Assembly (NCBI RefSeq): GCF_944327175.1 | Contig: NZ_CALVGT010000041.1 | Coordinates: 1 to 36,018, forward strand | Direction of reading: 5' to 3' | Length of the DNA stretch: 36,018 nt | DNA from: an uncultured Lactobacillus sp. | GTDB lineage: Bacteria > Bacillota > Bacilli > Lactobacillales > Lactobacillaceae | Part shown: piece by piece, positions 1-7,347 of the stretch | Numbering within the stretch: the stretch's first letter is position 1 | Layout of the letters: each line of letters begins with the position of its first letter | Made by a program: the position numbers and the translations under genes | The notes under the pieces: generated by a model | Database searches by the model: none | Told to the model about the DNA's origin: nothing | Seen by the model: the letters and a program-made list of their open reading frames with translations, nothing else

Positions 1-56
1 ACGTTAGACTTCCGGCTGCTAACATCAATACCAAAAACAGTTTTCAATAAATCCAT
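1..56 (-). CDS. IS110-family transposase, N-terminal fragment cut by the window edge
   Basis: The ATG at 56-54 opens a frame of 18 codons before the window ends. The peptide contains FGIDVSS about eight residues in. This matches the first strand of the RuvC-like DEDD domain of IS110-type transposases, where this Asp is the first catalytic residue. A GGAGG lies about 8 nt upstream of the start. Only the extreme N-terminus is visible, so neither completeness nor the IS end can be judged. IS110 enzymes recombine DNA under guidance of an RNA made from the non-coding end of the element. An actin/RuvC-fold protein of another kind is the main alternative. Confidence 0.6.
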   Translation of the reverse strand, partial: MDLLKTVFGIDVSSRKSN

Positions 57-250
57 AAGAATAAACCTCCGCTTTACTTGGAGATGAGCTGCCTCCATCT
101 AATCCAATCAGATCTAATTTTCTCAACAGGACTTTAACAGCCAACATACTTAGACGAGATTCACAATTGAATGGTGAAGCTGCCAGTTTTGTTTACGACA
201 TCATGTGTCCAAAGCAGTCACGGCATTGGCTTCATCTCCACTTTACATAG
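57..250 (-). other. Leader of the IS110-like gene, possible bridge-RNA region
   Basis: About 190 non-coding bases lie between the transposase start and the terminator of the next gene. In the IS110 group the guide (bridge) RNA is encoded in the non-coding end upstream of the transposase, so this is where it would sit. Read on the minus strand, the stretch GTGGAGATGAAGCC around 245-230 is partly echoed by CAGCTCATCTCC around 95-80, which could form long-range stems. The assignment rests on position and family knowledge; no guide loops were verified. Confidence 0.3.
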
Positions 251-300
251 TAAAAGAAAAAGTGTTGAACGACTACTCCGTCGAGTAATCATCCAACACT
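251..300 (-). terminator. Terminator of the 152-aa membrane protein gene
   Basis: AGTGTTG at 261-267 pairs with CAACACT at 294-300, with a partly paired interior. On the minus strand the stem is followed by TTTTTCTTTT (251-260 on the plus strand). It lies 25 bases past the stop of the gene ending at 325. Confidence 0.75.
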
Positions 301-324
301 AGATTAGTATGTTTCGTTTGCGGT

Positions 325-783
325 TTAGTTGTTTCCCCCGCGGTTAGTAAATTTTTCCGTCAAGGCAAAAGCAAAAATAACTACGATAGCAAGCAAGAGC
401 AAGTTAACAAGAATCGTCCATGTTTGCTGACTATCGTAAACCCGCATAGTCAGTGACGAGGACAAGCCCAGGCAAGCTAACTCATTAATTATCAGCTGCA
501 AGAACCAGCTAGCCTTCTGCCAAACTTGTTTTATCTTATCTTGCTTGAACTCAAAAAAGTAAGTCAAAAGAGCGGCCACCACGATCAGCACTAGCAAAAG
601 CAGGTAGACCAGGGAGAGCGGCCAGGAAACACTTTTGGCCACCCGGTCCATGAAGCCGAAAAAGCCATTGGCTGGTCCGGACAAGCGCCATTTAGGAGAA
701 TTGTCTACAATCAAGCGCAAAGGCCAGGTAGCAAAGTAAACATTAGCAATCAGCTGTAAAACAAAAACAATTTTCTTTTTCAT
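325..783 (-). CDS. Hypothetical membrane protein, 152 aa
   Basis: I do not recognise this protein. It starts MKKK and has a hydrophobic N-terminal segment (about residues 4-24), a strong helix at about 55-77, a weaker segment around 92-110 and a strong helix at about 122-143, giving three or four membrane spans. The C-terminus is short and charged. Its stop is followed by a good terminator, and a TATAAT-like box lies about 45 bases upstream of the ATG (around 825-830 on the plus strand), so it is probably monocistronic. A weak AGAAAG serves as ribosome binding site. No enzymatic motif is visible. Confidence 0.7.
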   Translation of the reverse strand: MKKKIVFVLQLIANVYFATWPLRLIVDNSPKWRLSGPANGFFGFMDRVAKSVSWPLSLVYLLLLVLIVVAALLTYFFEFKQDKIKQVWQKASWFLQLIINELACLGLSSSLTMRVYDSQQTWTILVNLLLLAIVVIFAFALTEKFTNRGGNN

Positions 784-875
784 TCTTTCTGCCTGATAAA
801 AATCACATTTTTCTCTTTGAAGTAATTATATACGCAAAAGTTTGTTAAAGACTACACTTTTTTCACAAATGAATC

Positions 876-906
876 AAAAAAGGCTTCCGCGGCGCGGAAG
901 CCTTTT
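876..906 (-). terminator. Terminator of the GGDEF/EAL gene
   Basis: GGCTTCCGCG at 882-891 is repeated inverted at 893-902. The stem is flanked by AAAAAA on one side and TTTT on the other, so it can act in both directions. It lies 16 bases past the stop at 922. Confidence 0.85.
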
Positions 907-921
907 GCTTATCTTCTTTTC

Positions 922-3747
922 TTACTTGTCCAGGCCTTCAAAGGTGTAGACGAAGGCGTCACGTTGACTCTTTTGGTCATGTGCCAGGTAGCGGACTTCA
1001 AGCAGGAACTTCTTACCCCTGAAGTCGAAGATCCGGCTGACCGGACCCGGCTTTCCCTTGCTCTCCTCCATCAGTTCCAAGATAGCTTTCTTAAACGGAT
1101 ATTCCAGGTTGGCATCTTCTTCCCAGCTGGCTACTGGATAACCAAAGGTCTTGAGCACCTGCCGGTAGCTCTCATTCATGAAGCTGAAGCGAACAAATGC
1201 ATCTGTCCCCTTCTCCAGAATGCAGATCGGCAGCTTAATGCCCACAGTCTGCTGGCTGCCCCGGTCGATCATCGGGTCAAAGAGAACGTTAACCTGGCTG
1301 ACTGTGTCATAGTAGCTGTTGCTGTCCGGGTCTTCCAACTTGGCCTTGGCCAGTTTGGCCAAAAATTCTTCTTCCGGAATCGGCTTGGAGAATAAGTAGC
1401 CCTGCTGGCGCTCGCAGCCAATTTCCCGCAAGAAATCCGACTGCTCCTGGGTCTCCACCCCTTCACAAAGAGTGTGCATCCCCAGCTTTTTAGCCATATC
1501 AACCACGATCGCCAGCAGAGTCTTGACCTTGGCCCGACTGTCGAAGTCCCGCAAGAAGACCATGTCAATCTTCAAGAGGTCGAAGTCGTACTCATCCAGG
1601 TTGTTGAAGTTGGAATAGCCGCTGCCGAAGTCATCCATCCAAACCTCATAGCCGCTGGCATGGAAGTTAGCGATAGCCTGCCGCAATTCCTGTGGCTTGC
1701 TGGTCACCGTTGACTCCAGGATTTCAATCTTCAGCAGGCTGGCCGGCAGCTTAAAGTAATGGCGGATTTTTTCAATCTCGGCAAAAATGTCGCAGACCTG
1801 GAAGTCCACCCGGGAAAGGTTGACCGAGATCGGCACCAAAGGCTGCTGCTCCGCTCTTCTTCTGGCCAGCATAGCACAGACTTGGCGGATGATGGCCAGA
1901 TCCAGCTTGTGAACCAGGTGGGCCTCTTCCAGCACTTCAATGAAAAAGCCCGGTCCCAGGACCCCGTATTTCGGGTCAACCCAGCGGGCCAGGGCTTCCG
2001 CCCCACAGATCCGCCCGGTCAGGCTGCGGCTTTCCAATTGGAAGTATGGCCGGATCCAGCCTTCATCCAGGGCCTTCTGGAAGTTTTCCAGGACATAGCC
2101 CCGTCTTTCAAAGTCCTGCTTGACCTCCTGGTTGTAGACCTGGTAGACCACAGCCCGGTTGTTGTTGAGGTAGCGCAGGGCCCGCTTGGCCTTGTCGACC
2201 GCCGTCATCACGCCCTCACTGATATTTTTATAGCGGTAGACTCCGGCCCGGATGCTGGCATCTGTTTCCTTGCTGATTTCCTCAGCCGCCCCTTCCAGGC
2301 TCTTTACCAGGTCGGGTGTATCTGTCGCCAAGAGGAAGTTGTCTTCCGCGAAGCGGACCAGAACTCCGTCGTCAAAAAATTTCTGCAGGAGCTGGGCAAT
2401 CTGCGAAAGGAGCTGGTCGCCTTTTTCAAAGCCATAGCGGTTGTTGTAGGCCTGCATGTTGCTGACGTTGATCAAAACGACGGCGGGTATGTTAGCTTTT
2501 TCCAGGCAGGACTTGAGGTAGGACTTGGCAAAACTGCGGAAGTAGTTGGTGTTGGGCAGGCCAGTCACCTTGTCGACGAAGAAGTTGTTTTCCCGGACTT
2601 CCCCATCCAGGTCCCGCTTCTGATGGTAAATCTTCTCTTCAGCGATCCGCAGTTGGGCTGTCATATCCCCGTCTGCCATGTCCAGACAAACGGCAGAAGT
2701 TACCAGATGGGGCACGACCGGCAGGCCCTGGATGCTGGCCAGGTGCTTGACTTCTTCCTGCAAGTCATTAAAAAACCGCTTGCCCGCGGCAGAATCTTCC
2801 AATTTGACCACGGCTAAAAATTCATCCCCGCCATAATGGCAGCTGAAGCCGTGCATCTTCTCAGCCAGCTGCTCAACCGCTTGACTGACCACAAAAAGGA
2901 CCTTGTCCCCTTCTGAGCGTCCGTAGATGTCGTTGATCGATCTGAGGCCGTTCATATCAACTAAGAGGAGGTAGTAGTCGCTGCTGGCTCCCCGCCGCTG
3001 GATACTCTTGAGATAGGACTTTAACTTTTCCCTTCCCTTGATATTGCTCAAGCTGCCCAGGGACACGGTGTCAACCAGGGTTCTGAACTGGTAGACGGCC
3101 AGGAACAAGAGGCAGGCCGTCGCCACGTAGGCATAGAAAGGAAAGGTGCCAACGTAGATATCCAGGCCCCCGAAGATGACCAGCAGCATCGGCCAGCTGG
3201 CCGTAGTCAGGTAAAACTGCCGGATATTTTTAGAGGGGCTCTGCCGAATCCCGTTGATGGCCAGGCCAATGGCGGACAAAGAATATAGAAGGGGAACCAG
3301 CAAAAGCAGGATGTTGTAGAGCAGGGTTGGCTGGAGCTGGGCCGTCAAGAGCCAGCCGGGATTGATCAAGAGCACGAGCAGTTCAAAGACCCCATTAAGC
3401 AAGGCTACTGAACAGACCAGGAGCCGCTTGGACCAGCTGTCGGCCAGGCTGAATTCCCCGCATTGGTCAATGTAGAAAAAGACCGCCAGACTGACGAAGT
3501 CCAGCATCCACAGCTTATATGTTCCGGTAAAAAGCAGACCCGCCTGGCTGGCCGGCAGGACCCCGCCTAGTTGCAGCTTGTCCAGGGCGTCACCCAAAAA
3601 GTAGAGGGTTTCGCTGACCAGCGATGCCGCCAGCCATTTTTCCCTTTTCCCGTAATTTGTAATTGGCTTTAAGGCACCAGTCAAGATCAGCATGATTGCC
3701 ATGCAGAAGAATTCTCCCAGCGCGTAAAGCATAGCCGTATTTGTCAT
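922..3747 (-). CDS. Membrane GGDEF-GGDEF-EAL protein (cyclic-di-GMP turnover)
   Basis: The 941-aa protein has seven or so hydrophobic helices in residues 1-225. A diguanylate cyclase domain follows (about 235-385) with an intact YGGDEF at 305-310. A second GGDEF-like domain (about 390-540) has AEDNF at 467-471 in place of GGDEF and should be inactive. An EAL phosphodiesterase domain (about 555-800) keeps the expected residues: EAL 583-585, Asn643, Glu675, Asp705-Asp706, Lys726, Glu762 and the QGYLFSKP end. A C-terminal 120 residues, possibly PAS-like, follow. Such proteins make and degrade c-di-GMP at the membrane. They are uncommon in lactobacilli, and no c-di-GMP receptor or polysaccharide gene is adjacent. 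The start is an ATG with GAGG about 11 nt upstream. The net activity cannot be predicted. Confidence 0.92.
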   Translation of the reverse strand: MTNTAMLYALGEFFCMAIMLILTGALKPITNYGKREKWLAASLVSETLYFLGDALDKLQLGGVLPASQAGLLFTGTYKLWMLDFVSLAVFFYIDQCGEFSLADSWSKRLLVCSVALLNGVFELLVLLINPGWLLTAQLQPTLLYNILLLLVPLLYSLSAIGLAINGIRQSPSKNIRQFYLTTASWPMLLVIFGGLDIYVGTFPFYAYVATACLLFLAVYQFRTLVDTVSLGSLSNIKGREKLKSYLKSIQRRGASSDYYLLLVDMNGLRSINDIYGRSEGDKVLFVVSQAVEQLAEKMHGFSCHYGGDEFLAVVKLEDSAAGKRFFNDLQEEVKHLASIQGLPVVPHLVTSAVCLDMADGDMTAQLRIAEEKIYHQKRDLDGEVRENNFFVDKVTGLPNTNYFRSFAKSYLKSCLEKANIPAVVLINVSNMQAYNNRYGFEKGDQLLSQIAQLLQKFFDDGVLVRFAEDNFLLATDTPDLVKSLEGAAEEISKETDASIRAGVYRYKNISEGVMTAVDKAKRALRYLNNNRAVVYQVYNQEVKQDFERRGYVLENFQKALDEGWIRPYFQLESRSLTGRICGAEALARWVDPKYGVLGPGFFIEVLEEAHLVHKLDLAIIRQVCAMLARRRAEQQPLVPISVNLSRVDFQVCDIFAEIEKIRHYFKLPASLLKIEILESTVTSKPQELRQAIANFHASGYEVWMDDFGSGYSNFNNLDEYDFDLLKIDMVFLRDFDSRAKVKTLLAIVVDMAKKLGMHTLCEGVETQEQSDFLREIGCERQQGYLFSKPIPEEEFLAKLAKAKLEDPDSNSYYDTVSQVNVLFDPMIDRGSQQTVGIKLPICILEKGTDAFVRFSFMNESYRQVLKTFGYPVASWEEDANLEYPFKKAILELMEESKGKPGPVSRIFDFRGKKFLLEVRYLAHDQKSQRDAFVYTFEGLDK

Positions 3748-3820
3748 TTTCCCGCGATCCTCTGTCCTAATCCAAGAATTGGCTTACCCTAAATTTCGTA
3801 TTTTGCCTATTTTACTTTAG

Positions 3821-3826
3821 ATTATA
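3821..3826 (-). promoter_or_regulatory. -10 element for the GGDEF/EAL gene
   Basis: The minus strand reads GGGC-TATAAT-C, about 75 bases upstream of the ATG. No convincing -35 hexamer lies 16-18 bases upstream, so this is a weak or activated promoter candidate. Confidence 0.4.
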
Positions 3827-3829
3827 GCC

Positions 3830-4061
3830 CATACTTGCCCGGAAAAAAGCTTTTTTGAACTGATAGCTTATCAATTTATATCAAAATCACTATAGATATA
3901 TAAAAGTAATTTTAGCTATATTTTCCGAACAATTATTATTCTGCTTGTATAAAAGCACTTGTAGAGGCTTTTACTTCAAAAAGCCAGGCAACATTATAAC
4001 AAATATAAAATCAAAAGCCGAGCGATTATAAATAAAATAGTACACTTTTAATTATAGCCAG
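3830..4061. other. AT-rich intergenic stretch, no gene seen
   Basis: Between the promoter of the GGDEF/EAL gene and the terminator of the LysM gene lie about 230 very AT-rich bases with runs such as TATATAAAAG. No open reading frame with a ribosome binding site and no clear hairpin was seen. Confidence 0.5.
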
Positions 4062-4098
4062 GCAAAAGAAGACAGCGCCAGCCGGCTGGCTGACGCTG
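4062..4098 (-). terminator. Terminator of the LysM-NlpC/P60 gene
   Basis: The minus strand has CAGCG, a short bulge, the self-complementary CCAGCCGGCTGG, then CGCTG, followed by TCTTCTTTT. It begins about 30 bases past the stop at 4129. Confidence 0.75.
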
Positions 4099-4128
4099 CT
4101 TAAACTGTTTGATATCGATGAGAAATTT

Positions 4129-5340
4129 TTAGCCTAAAACGCGGACAGCGAAGCTTGGCGTGTATGAGGACACGCTGCCAGTCATCACGTTTTGGCCTGG
4201 GGCTGGCGCCATGACGTATTGGCCGCCGCCCAGGGCAATGGCTACGTGGTAGGCTGAACCGTATGAACCCCAGAAGTAGAGGTCACCAGCTTGGGCGCTG
4301 GCCACGCTGATCTTGGTGCCGGCGTATTGCTGGGTGTAAGTAGTCCGGCCCAGGTTGATGCCGAAGTGGCTGTACACGTATTGTACAAAGCCGGAGCAGT
4401 CAAAGCCGCTTGGCGTGGTCCCGCCCCAAACGTAAGGCACGCCCAGGAAGTTCAAAGCGTATGAAGTAATCGCGCTGGCACTGGCTGAGGCAGTTGAAGT
4501 TGAAGTTGAACCAGTTGGTGCCTGGCTGACTGCTTGACTGCTGCTTGCTGCAGTATTGGTGCTTGAAGCAGTGTTGGTGCTTGAAGCAGTGTTGGTGCTT
4601 GAAGCAGTGTTGGTGCTTGAAGCAGTGTTGGCAGTTGATGCAGTGTTGGTGCTTGAAGCAGTGTTGCTGCTTGAAGCAGTATTGGTGCTTGAAGCAGTGT
4701 TGGTGCTTGAAGCAGTGTTGGTGCTTGAAGCAGTGTTGGCAGTTGATGCAGTGTTAGTAGTGGTACTCTTCGCCTTAGTAGTCTTCTTCTTGGCCTTTGA
4801 CGCTTGGCTGGAAGCAGTCATGCTGGTTGATGAAGCAGTGTTGGTGCTTGCGGCAGTTGAGCTTGAGCCGGTAGTTACGCCGTTTACCCCGTAAGTAGTC
4901 ATGCCAGCCCGCAGGTTTAAGCTTTGGCCGATCAAGATAGTGCTGCTTGACAGGTTGTTAGCCTTCATCAAAGCACTTACTGAAACGCCGTACTTCTTAG
5001 CCAGGCTCCACAAAGTGTCGCCCTTTACGACCGTGTGGGTCGTTGAAGTAGTGTCAACAGTACTTGCACTAGTAGTCTTAGTTGCCTTAGCAGCCTTGAC
5101 TGCCTTGGTTGACTTAGCTGGGATCTGCAGCTTCTGGCCCACGTAGATCAAGTGGCCGGAAACGCCGTTAGCCTTCTTCAAGTCGCTTACTGAAACACCA
5201 TACTTCTTGGACAAGTCCCACAGGGTGTCGTTCTTAACAACAGTGTAGCTGTCAGCCAAGGCGCTGGCCCCAGTAGTTAAAAGGGCGCCAGATGCACTCA
5301 GCGCTGCCAAAGTAGTCATCAACAGGTTCTTTTTCTTCAT
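4129..5340 (-). CDS. Secreted LysM-LysM-NlpC/P60 peptidoglycan hydrolase
   Basis: The 403-aa protein starts at the ATG at 5340, preceded by AAAGGAG; an upstream in-frame GTG would overlap that site. Residues 1-29 form a signal peptide (KKK, hydrophobic core, ASALAD). LysM domains at about 31-75 and 102-146 bind peptidoglycan. A Ser/Thr/Asn/Ala linker (about 150-290) leads to an NlpC/P60 endopeptidase (about 288-403) with FDCSGF (Cys315) and YHVAI (His365). Enzymes of this family cut stem peptides of the wall. The third catalytic position, usually His/Asn/Gln, appears as Met377 in YVMAPAPG, a variant I believe is tolerated in lactobacillal paralogues. A WalR-like box lies upstream, fitting a WalRK-controlled autolysin. 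The linker is encoded by an 18-bp tandem repeat. Confidence 0.93.
   Translation of the reverse strand: MKKKNLLMTTLAALSASGALLTTGASALADSYTVVKNDTLWDLSKKYGVSVSDLKKANGVSGHLIYVGQKLQIPAKSTKAVKAAKATKTTSASTVDTTSTTHTVVKGDTLWSLAKKYGVSVSALMKANNLSSSTILIGQSLNLRAGMTTYGVNGVTTGSSSTAASTNTASSTSMTASSQASKAKKKTTKAKSTTTNTASTANTASSTNTASSTNTASSTNTASSSNTASSTNTASTANTASSTNTASSTNTASSTNTASSTNTAASSSQAVSQAPTGSTSTSTASASASAITSYALNFLGVPYVWGGTTPSGFDCSGFVQYVYSHFGINLGRTTYTQQYAGTKISVASAQAGDLYFWGSYGSAYHVAIALGGGQYVMAPAPGQNVMTGSVSSYTPSFAVRVLG
4553..4750 (-). repeat. Eleven 18-bp tandem repeats coding the hydrolase linker
   Basis: Eleven 18-bp units run without gaps, mostly identical to GTGTTGGTGCTTGAAGCA (plus strand), encoding six-residue units of the type ASSTNT. 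Units 5 and 11 share a variant (GCAGTTGAT), units 1 and 8 share GTATT, and unit 7 differs by one base. The shared variants show a higher-order duplication of a block of four to five units. Each unit is a whole number of codons, so copy-number change alters linker length without breaking the frame. Confidence 0.95.
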
Positions 5341-5403
5341 GAAACGTCTTTTCTCCTTTAACACGTGGTTTGTTTGATAACGATCTATAGTATAACTTTC
5401 AAT

Positions 5404-5420
5404 TGTTACAGGAATGTATC
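5404..5420 (+). promoter_or_regulatory. WalR-box-like direct repeat upstream of the LysM-P60 gene
   Basis: TGTTAC-AGGAA-TGTATC matches the WalR consensus TGTWAH-N5-TGTWAH at 11 of 12 positions. It lies 64-80 bases upstream of the ATG at 5340, on the strand opposite to the gene. WalR is encoded in this window. Orientation and the single mismatch leave the direction of regulation open. Confidence 0.4.
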
Positions 5421-5435
5421 GGTCTGATTACAAAA

Positions 5436-5471
5436 CAAAAAAAGCGCTGCAAGTTGTCCTGTAGCGCTTTT
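5436..5471 (-). terminator. Terminator of the HNH gene
   Basis: AAAAAAAGCGCTGCA and TGTAGCGCTTTT form a stem around an 8-base loop. T-runs exist on both strands, so it may be bidirectional. It lies 100 bases past the stop at 5570. Confidence 0.75.
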
Positions 5472-5569
5472 GTAAACTTTGTAAACCTGTACATTCTAGA
5501 GAGTTTTTCTGCAAAAAGCTTCCTGGCCTAACTTTTAATACCCTCTCCATAAGATTTAAGTTATCAAAA

Positions 5570-6481
5570 TCAGATGATCTCCTTGTCCTGCTGGGTCAAA
5601 TAGAGCTTCCAGCCCAGCTTGAAGTGGTCCTCGCGCAAGCGGCGGGCCGCGTCATAGTCGCTTTCTAAACTGTCAATGGCATCCCGCAGGCGCTTGTTTT
5701 CCTTGCGGATGGCGGCCAGTTCCGGGTCATTCACCACGCCCTTTAGATGCACCTTGGCCGCCAGCAGATTCCGCCGGTCCTGGAATTCTTTTTCCAGAGG
5801 GCCCAGGGCGTTCTCATACTTGACCAGCTTCTTGTTTAAAGGCTGCAGCTCTTCATTCAGCTTGACGAAAAGGTCATAGGGCATGTTGGACTTGATCCGG
5901 TTGCACTCGCTGCAAGACAAAATCAGATTGTCCAGGCTGTTATCGTGCGAGACAGAGACCGGGTCCTTATGGTCCACGCTCCGCCCCCGCCGGCCGCAGT
6001 ACTGGCAGCGGTACTTGTACTTGGCCCTAATCCGCTCCCGGTCGATATAATCAACCTCATTTAACTGGAAGTCAACGCTGAGGCCCAGGGCCTGGAGTTT
6101 TTCCGCGAAAGGGAGTTTCCCTGGCAAGAAGAAGCCGGGATCATCCTCAGCCTTGATCACAGCCTGGTTAAAGTCCTCTCTGGGCAGCTGCTGCTTGGCC
6201 AGAACATTGCCGTCATAGTCCTGCATGAGAGCCTCGTAGGACCGGCGGATTTTTAAATCCGGCAGTAAAAAGTCCCCGTTTGCTTCTCCGTCCTTGCCTA
6301 CAAAGGCATAAAGGAGGTTGGCCGCGAATAGCTTGACCACGGGATTGGGGTAAGCTGCCGGATCCAGCCCCCGCTGCCGGCAGATGTCACACAAGCTGGC
6401 CAGGCGGTCATTGACCAGGCCGGGCAGCTTGAAATGCAGGGATTCCAGTCTTAAACCGCAGCTGCTGCACTGAAACTTCAT
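5570..6481 (-). CDS. HNH endonuclease with N-terminal zinc knuckle and coiled coil
   Basis: The 303-aa protein starts at an ATG behind AAGGAGG. Residues 5-34 hold two CxxC pairs (Cys5/Cys8, Cys31/Cys34), likely one zinc site. A central HNH nuclease core spans about 156-200: Cys159/Cys162, Asp170-His171, Asn182 and Asn185, Cys190/Cys193 and Asn194, the beta-beta-alpha-metal fold with a structural zinc. Residues 205-280 are charged and heptad-like, probably a coiled coil. Such proteins cut DNA, but no methylase, phage or restriction partner is next to it, so the role is unknown. It is flanked by terminators on both sides and looks monocistronic. Confidence 0.85.
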   Translation of the reverse strand: MKFQCSSCGLRLESLHFKLPGLVNDRLASLCDICRQRGLDPAAYPNPVVKLFAANLLYAFVGKDGEANGDFLLPDLKIRRSYEALMQDYDGNVLAKQQLPREDFNQAVIKAEDDPGFFLPGKLPFAEKLQALGLSVDFQLNEVDYIDRERIRAKYKYRCQYCGRRGRSVDHKDPVSVSHDNSLDNLILSCSECNRIKSNMPYDLFVKLNEELQPLNKKLVKYENALGPLEKEFQDRRNLLAAKVHLKGVVNDPELAAIRKENKRLRDAIDSLESDYDAARRLREDHFKLGWKLYLTQQDKEII

Positions 6482-6565
6482 TTTTGCCTCCTTATTTCTT
6501 TTCTCTTTGTTTCTTCTTTCTCAACTTGCCTCTTAGCTTTTCCCTATCATAAGGCAAAAAGCGGG

Positions 6566-6600
6566 CGAAAAAAAGACCCTGACCAAAAGCCAGAGTCTTT
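6566..6600 (-). terminator. Terminator of the 44-aa gene
   Basis: AAAGACCCTG at 6572-6581 pairs with CAGAGTCTTT at 6591-6600 with one wobble pair. The minus strand continues into a T-run. It lies 20 bases past the stop at 6621. Confidence 0.8.
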
Positions 6601-6620
6601 ATTGTCTGTTTAAAAACAAA

Positions 6621-6755
6621 TTACTTGTTTTCGTCCTTAGCTGCTTGGTTCAGGAAGCTGATCACAGCAGCGGCGTGGGCAACGCGTTCCTTAGCGTTGG
6701 AAGCGTTACGTGGACGACGGTGTGGGTTGATACCCGTGTGGATATTTCTTGACAT
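6621..6755 (-). CDS. Small basic protein, 44 aa, function unknown
   Basis: An ATG at 6755 with AAAGGA upstream opens a 44-codon frame starting MSRNIHTGINPHRRPRN and ending AKDENK, followed directly by a good terminator. The N-terminal half is rich in Arg/His/Asn; the second half (about 21-40) should be an amphipathic helix. Codons are those of highly expressed genes in this genome (AAC, CGT, GCT, AAG). A TATAAT with a TTGCCT at 18-bp spacing lies upstream. I do not recognise the family. Its size and basic N-terminus would suit an RNA- or ribosome-associated protein, but that is a guess. Confidence 0.75.
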   Translation of the reverse strand: MSRNIHTGINPHRRPRNASNAKERVAHAAAVISFLNQAAKDENK

Positions 6756-6795
6756 GTCTCTTCATCCTTTCATCGATTTTCGAAAATCAGTAGTA

Positions 6796-6825
6796 ATTAT
6801 ACCCCTCTTTCCCCATGTTAGGCAA
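6796..6825 (-). promoter_or_regulatory. Promoter of the 44-aa gene
   Basis: The minus strand has TTGCCT, 18 bases, then TATAAT (6801-6796), about 40 bases upstream of the ATG at 6755. The -10 is a perfect match. Confidence 0.6.
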
Positions 6826-6829
6826 GCCT

Positions 6830-7249
6830 TTTCGGCATTTCTTTGCCCCTGGGGGGCTTTTTCGGCAAAAGCAAGCGGAAATATCTTCAAGCTGCAAGGT
6901 TAAATAGATTTAACAAAAATGTCCAAGGCGGATTTTTACCTGATCGCTGCTTCTTGTTTCTGTTTTCGACACCGCTTACATTATTTCAGAAACCAAAAGC
7001 ACGCTTTTGATTTTTTTGTGGCCGTGTAAAAAGTCGACACGTTTTAATCGCTTAAAAAAGGTAGCAAAGTCCATTTTTTGCCTTCTGGCATAAACCCTTT
7101 ATTTTCGCTATATAAACCGCTTTCTAAAATATTTTCTATTTTTTCCACAAGCTAAAAAAGCCGGATTTTTTACCTGTCGCGTTTTGCCAACATCCTTTCA
7201 ATAACATCTGTTCGTTAATTTTGTACTATTGAGATTTAGGGAAAAATGG
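6830..7249. other. Long intergenic stretch with several short inverted repeats
   Basis: About 420 non-coding bases separate two outward-facing promoters. I see CAAAAGC-AC-GCTTTTG near 6985-7000 followed by a T-run, CGTGT/ACACG near 7023-7042, TTTTAA-TCGC-TTAAAA near 7042-7058, and a diverged pair of GGATTTTTACCTG-like boxes (about 6928 and 7161) each followed by TCGC or ATCGC. No coding frame with a ribosome binding site was found. A small RNA is possible but no full promoter-terminator pair was identified. Confidence 0.45.
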
Positions 7250-7278
7250 TTGACAATGGAACTACACGAAAGTAAAGT
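7250..7278 (+). promoter_or_regulatory. Promoter of the anion permease gene
   Basis: TTGACA (7250-7255), a 17-base spacer and TAAAGT (7273-7278) lie about 70 bases upstream of the ATG. The -35 is a perfect match, the -10 matches 4 of 6. Confidence 0.65.
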
Positions 7279-7304
7279 TCATTTTCGCTTTTCGTTAACT
7301 TTAC
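7272..7304 (+). promoter_or_regulatory. Inverted repeat overlapping the -10, candidate operator
   Basis: GTAAAGTT at 7272-7279 and AACTTTAC at 7297-7304 form a perfect 8-bp inverted repeat with a 17-base spacer. The first arm overlaps the -10 box, as expected for a repressor site. Which regulator binds cannot be told. Confidence 0.4.
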
Positions 7305-7347
7305 GTAAATCTTGTAAACACCATTCTAGCTGAGTAGAGGATTTTAT

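Noticed and set aside
1759-2817. 352-codon open frame on the plus strand inside the GGDEF/EAL gene
   Set aside because: It is antisense to a clear multi-domain protein, has no ribosome binding site and reflects GC-rich third positions of the real gene.
4553-4750. Short regular repeats that could suggest a CRISPR array
   Set aside because: The 18-bp units are contiguous with no spacers and encode an in-frame protein linker; no cas genes are nearby.
5468-5497. Three TGTAAA/TGTACA motifs as WalR boxes
   Set aside because: Spacings of 8 and 9 bases do not fit the 11-base WalR period, and they lie upstream of the HNH terminator.
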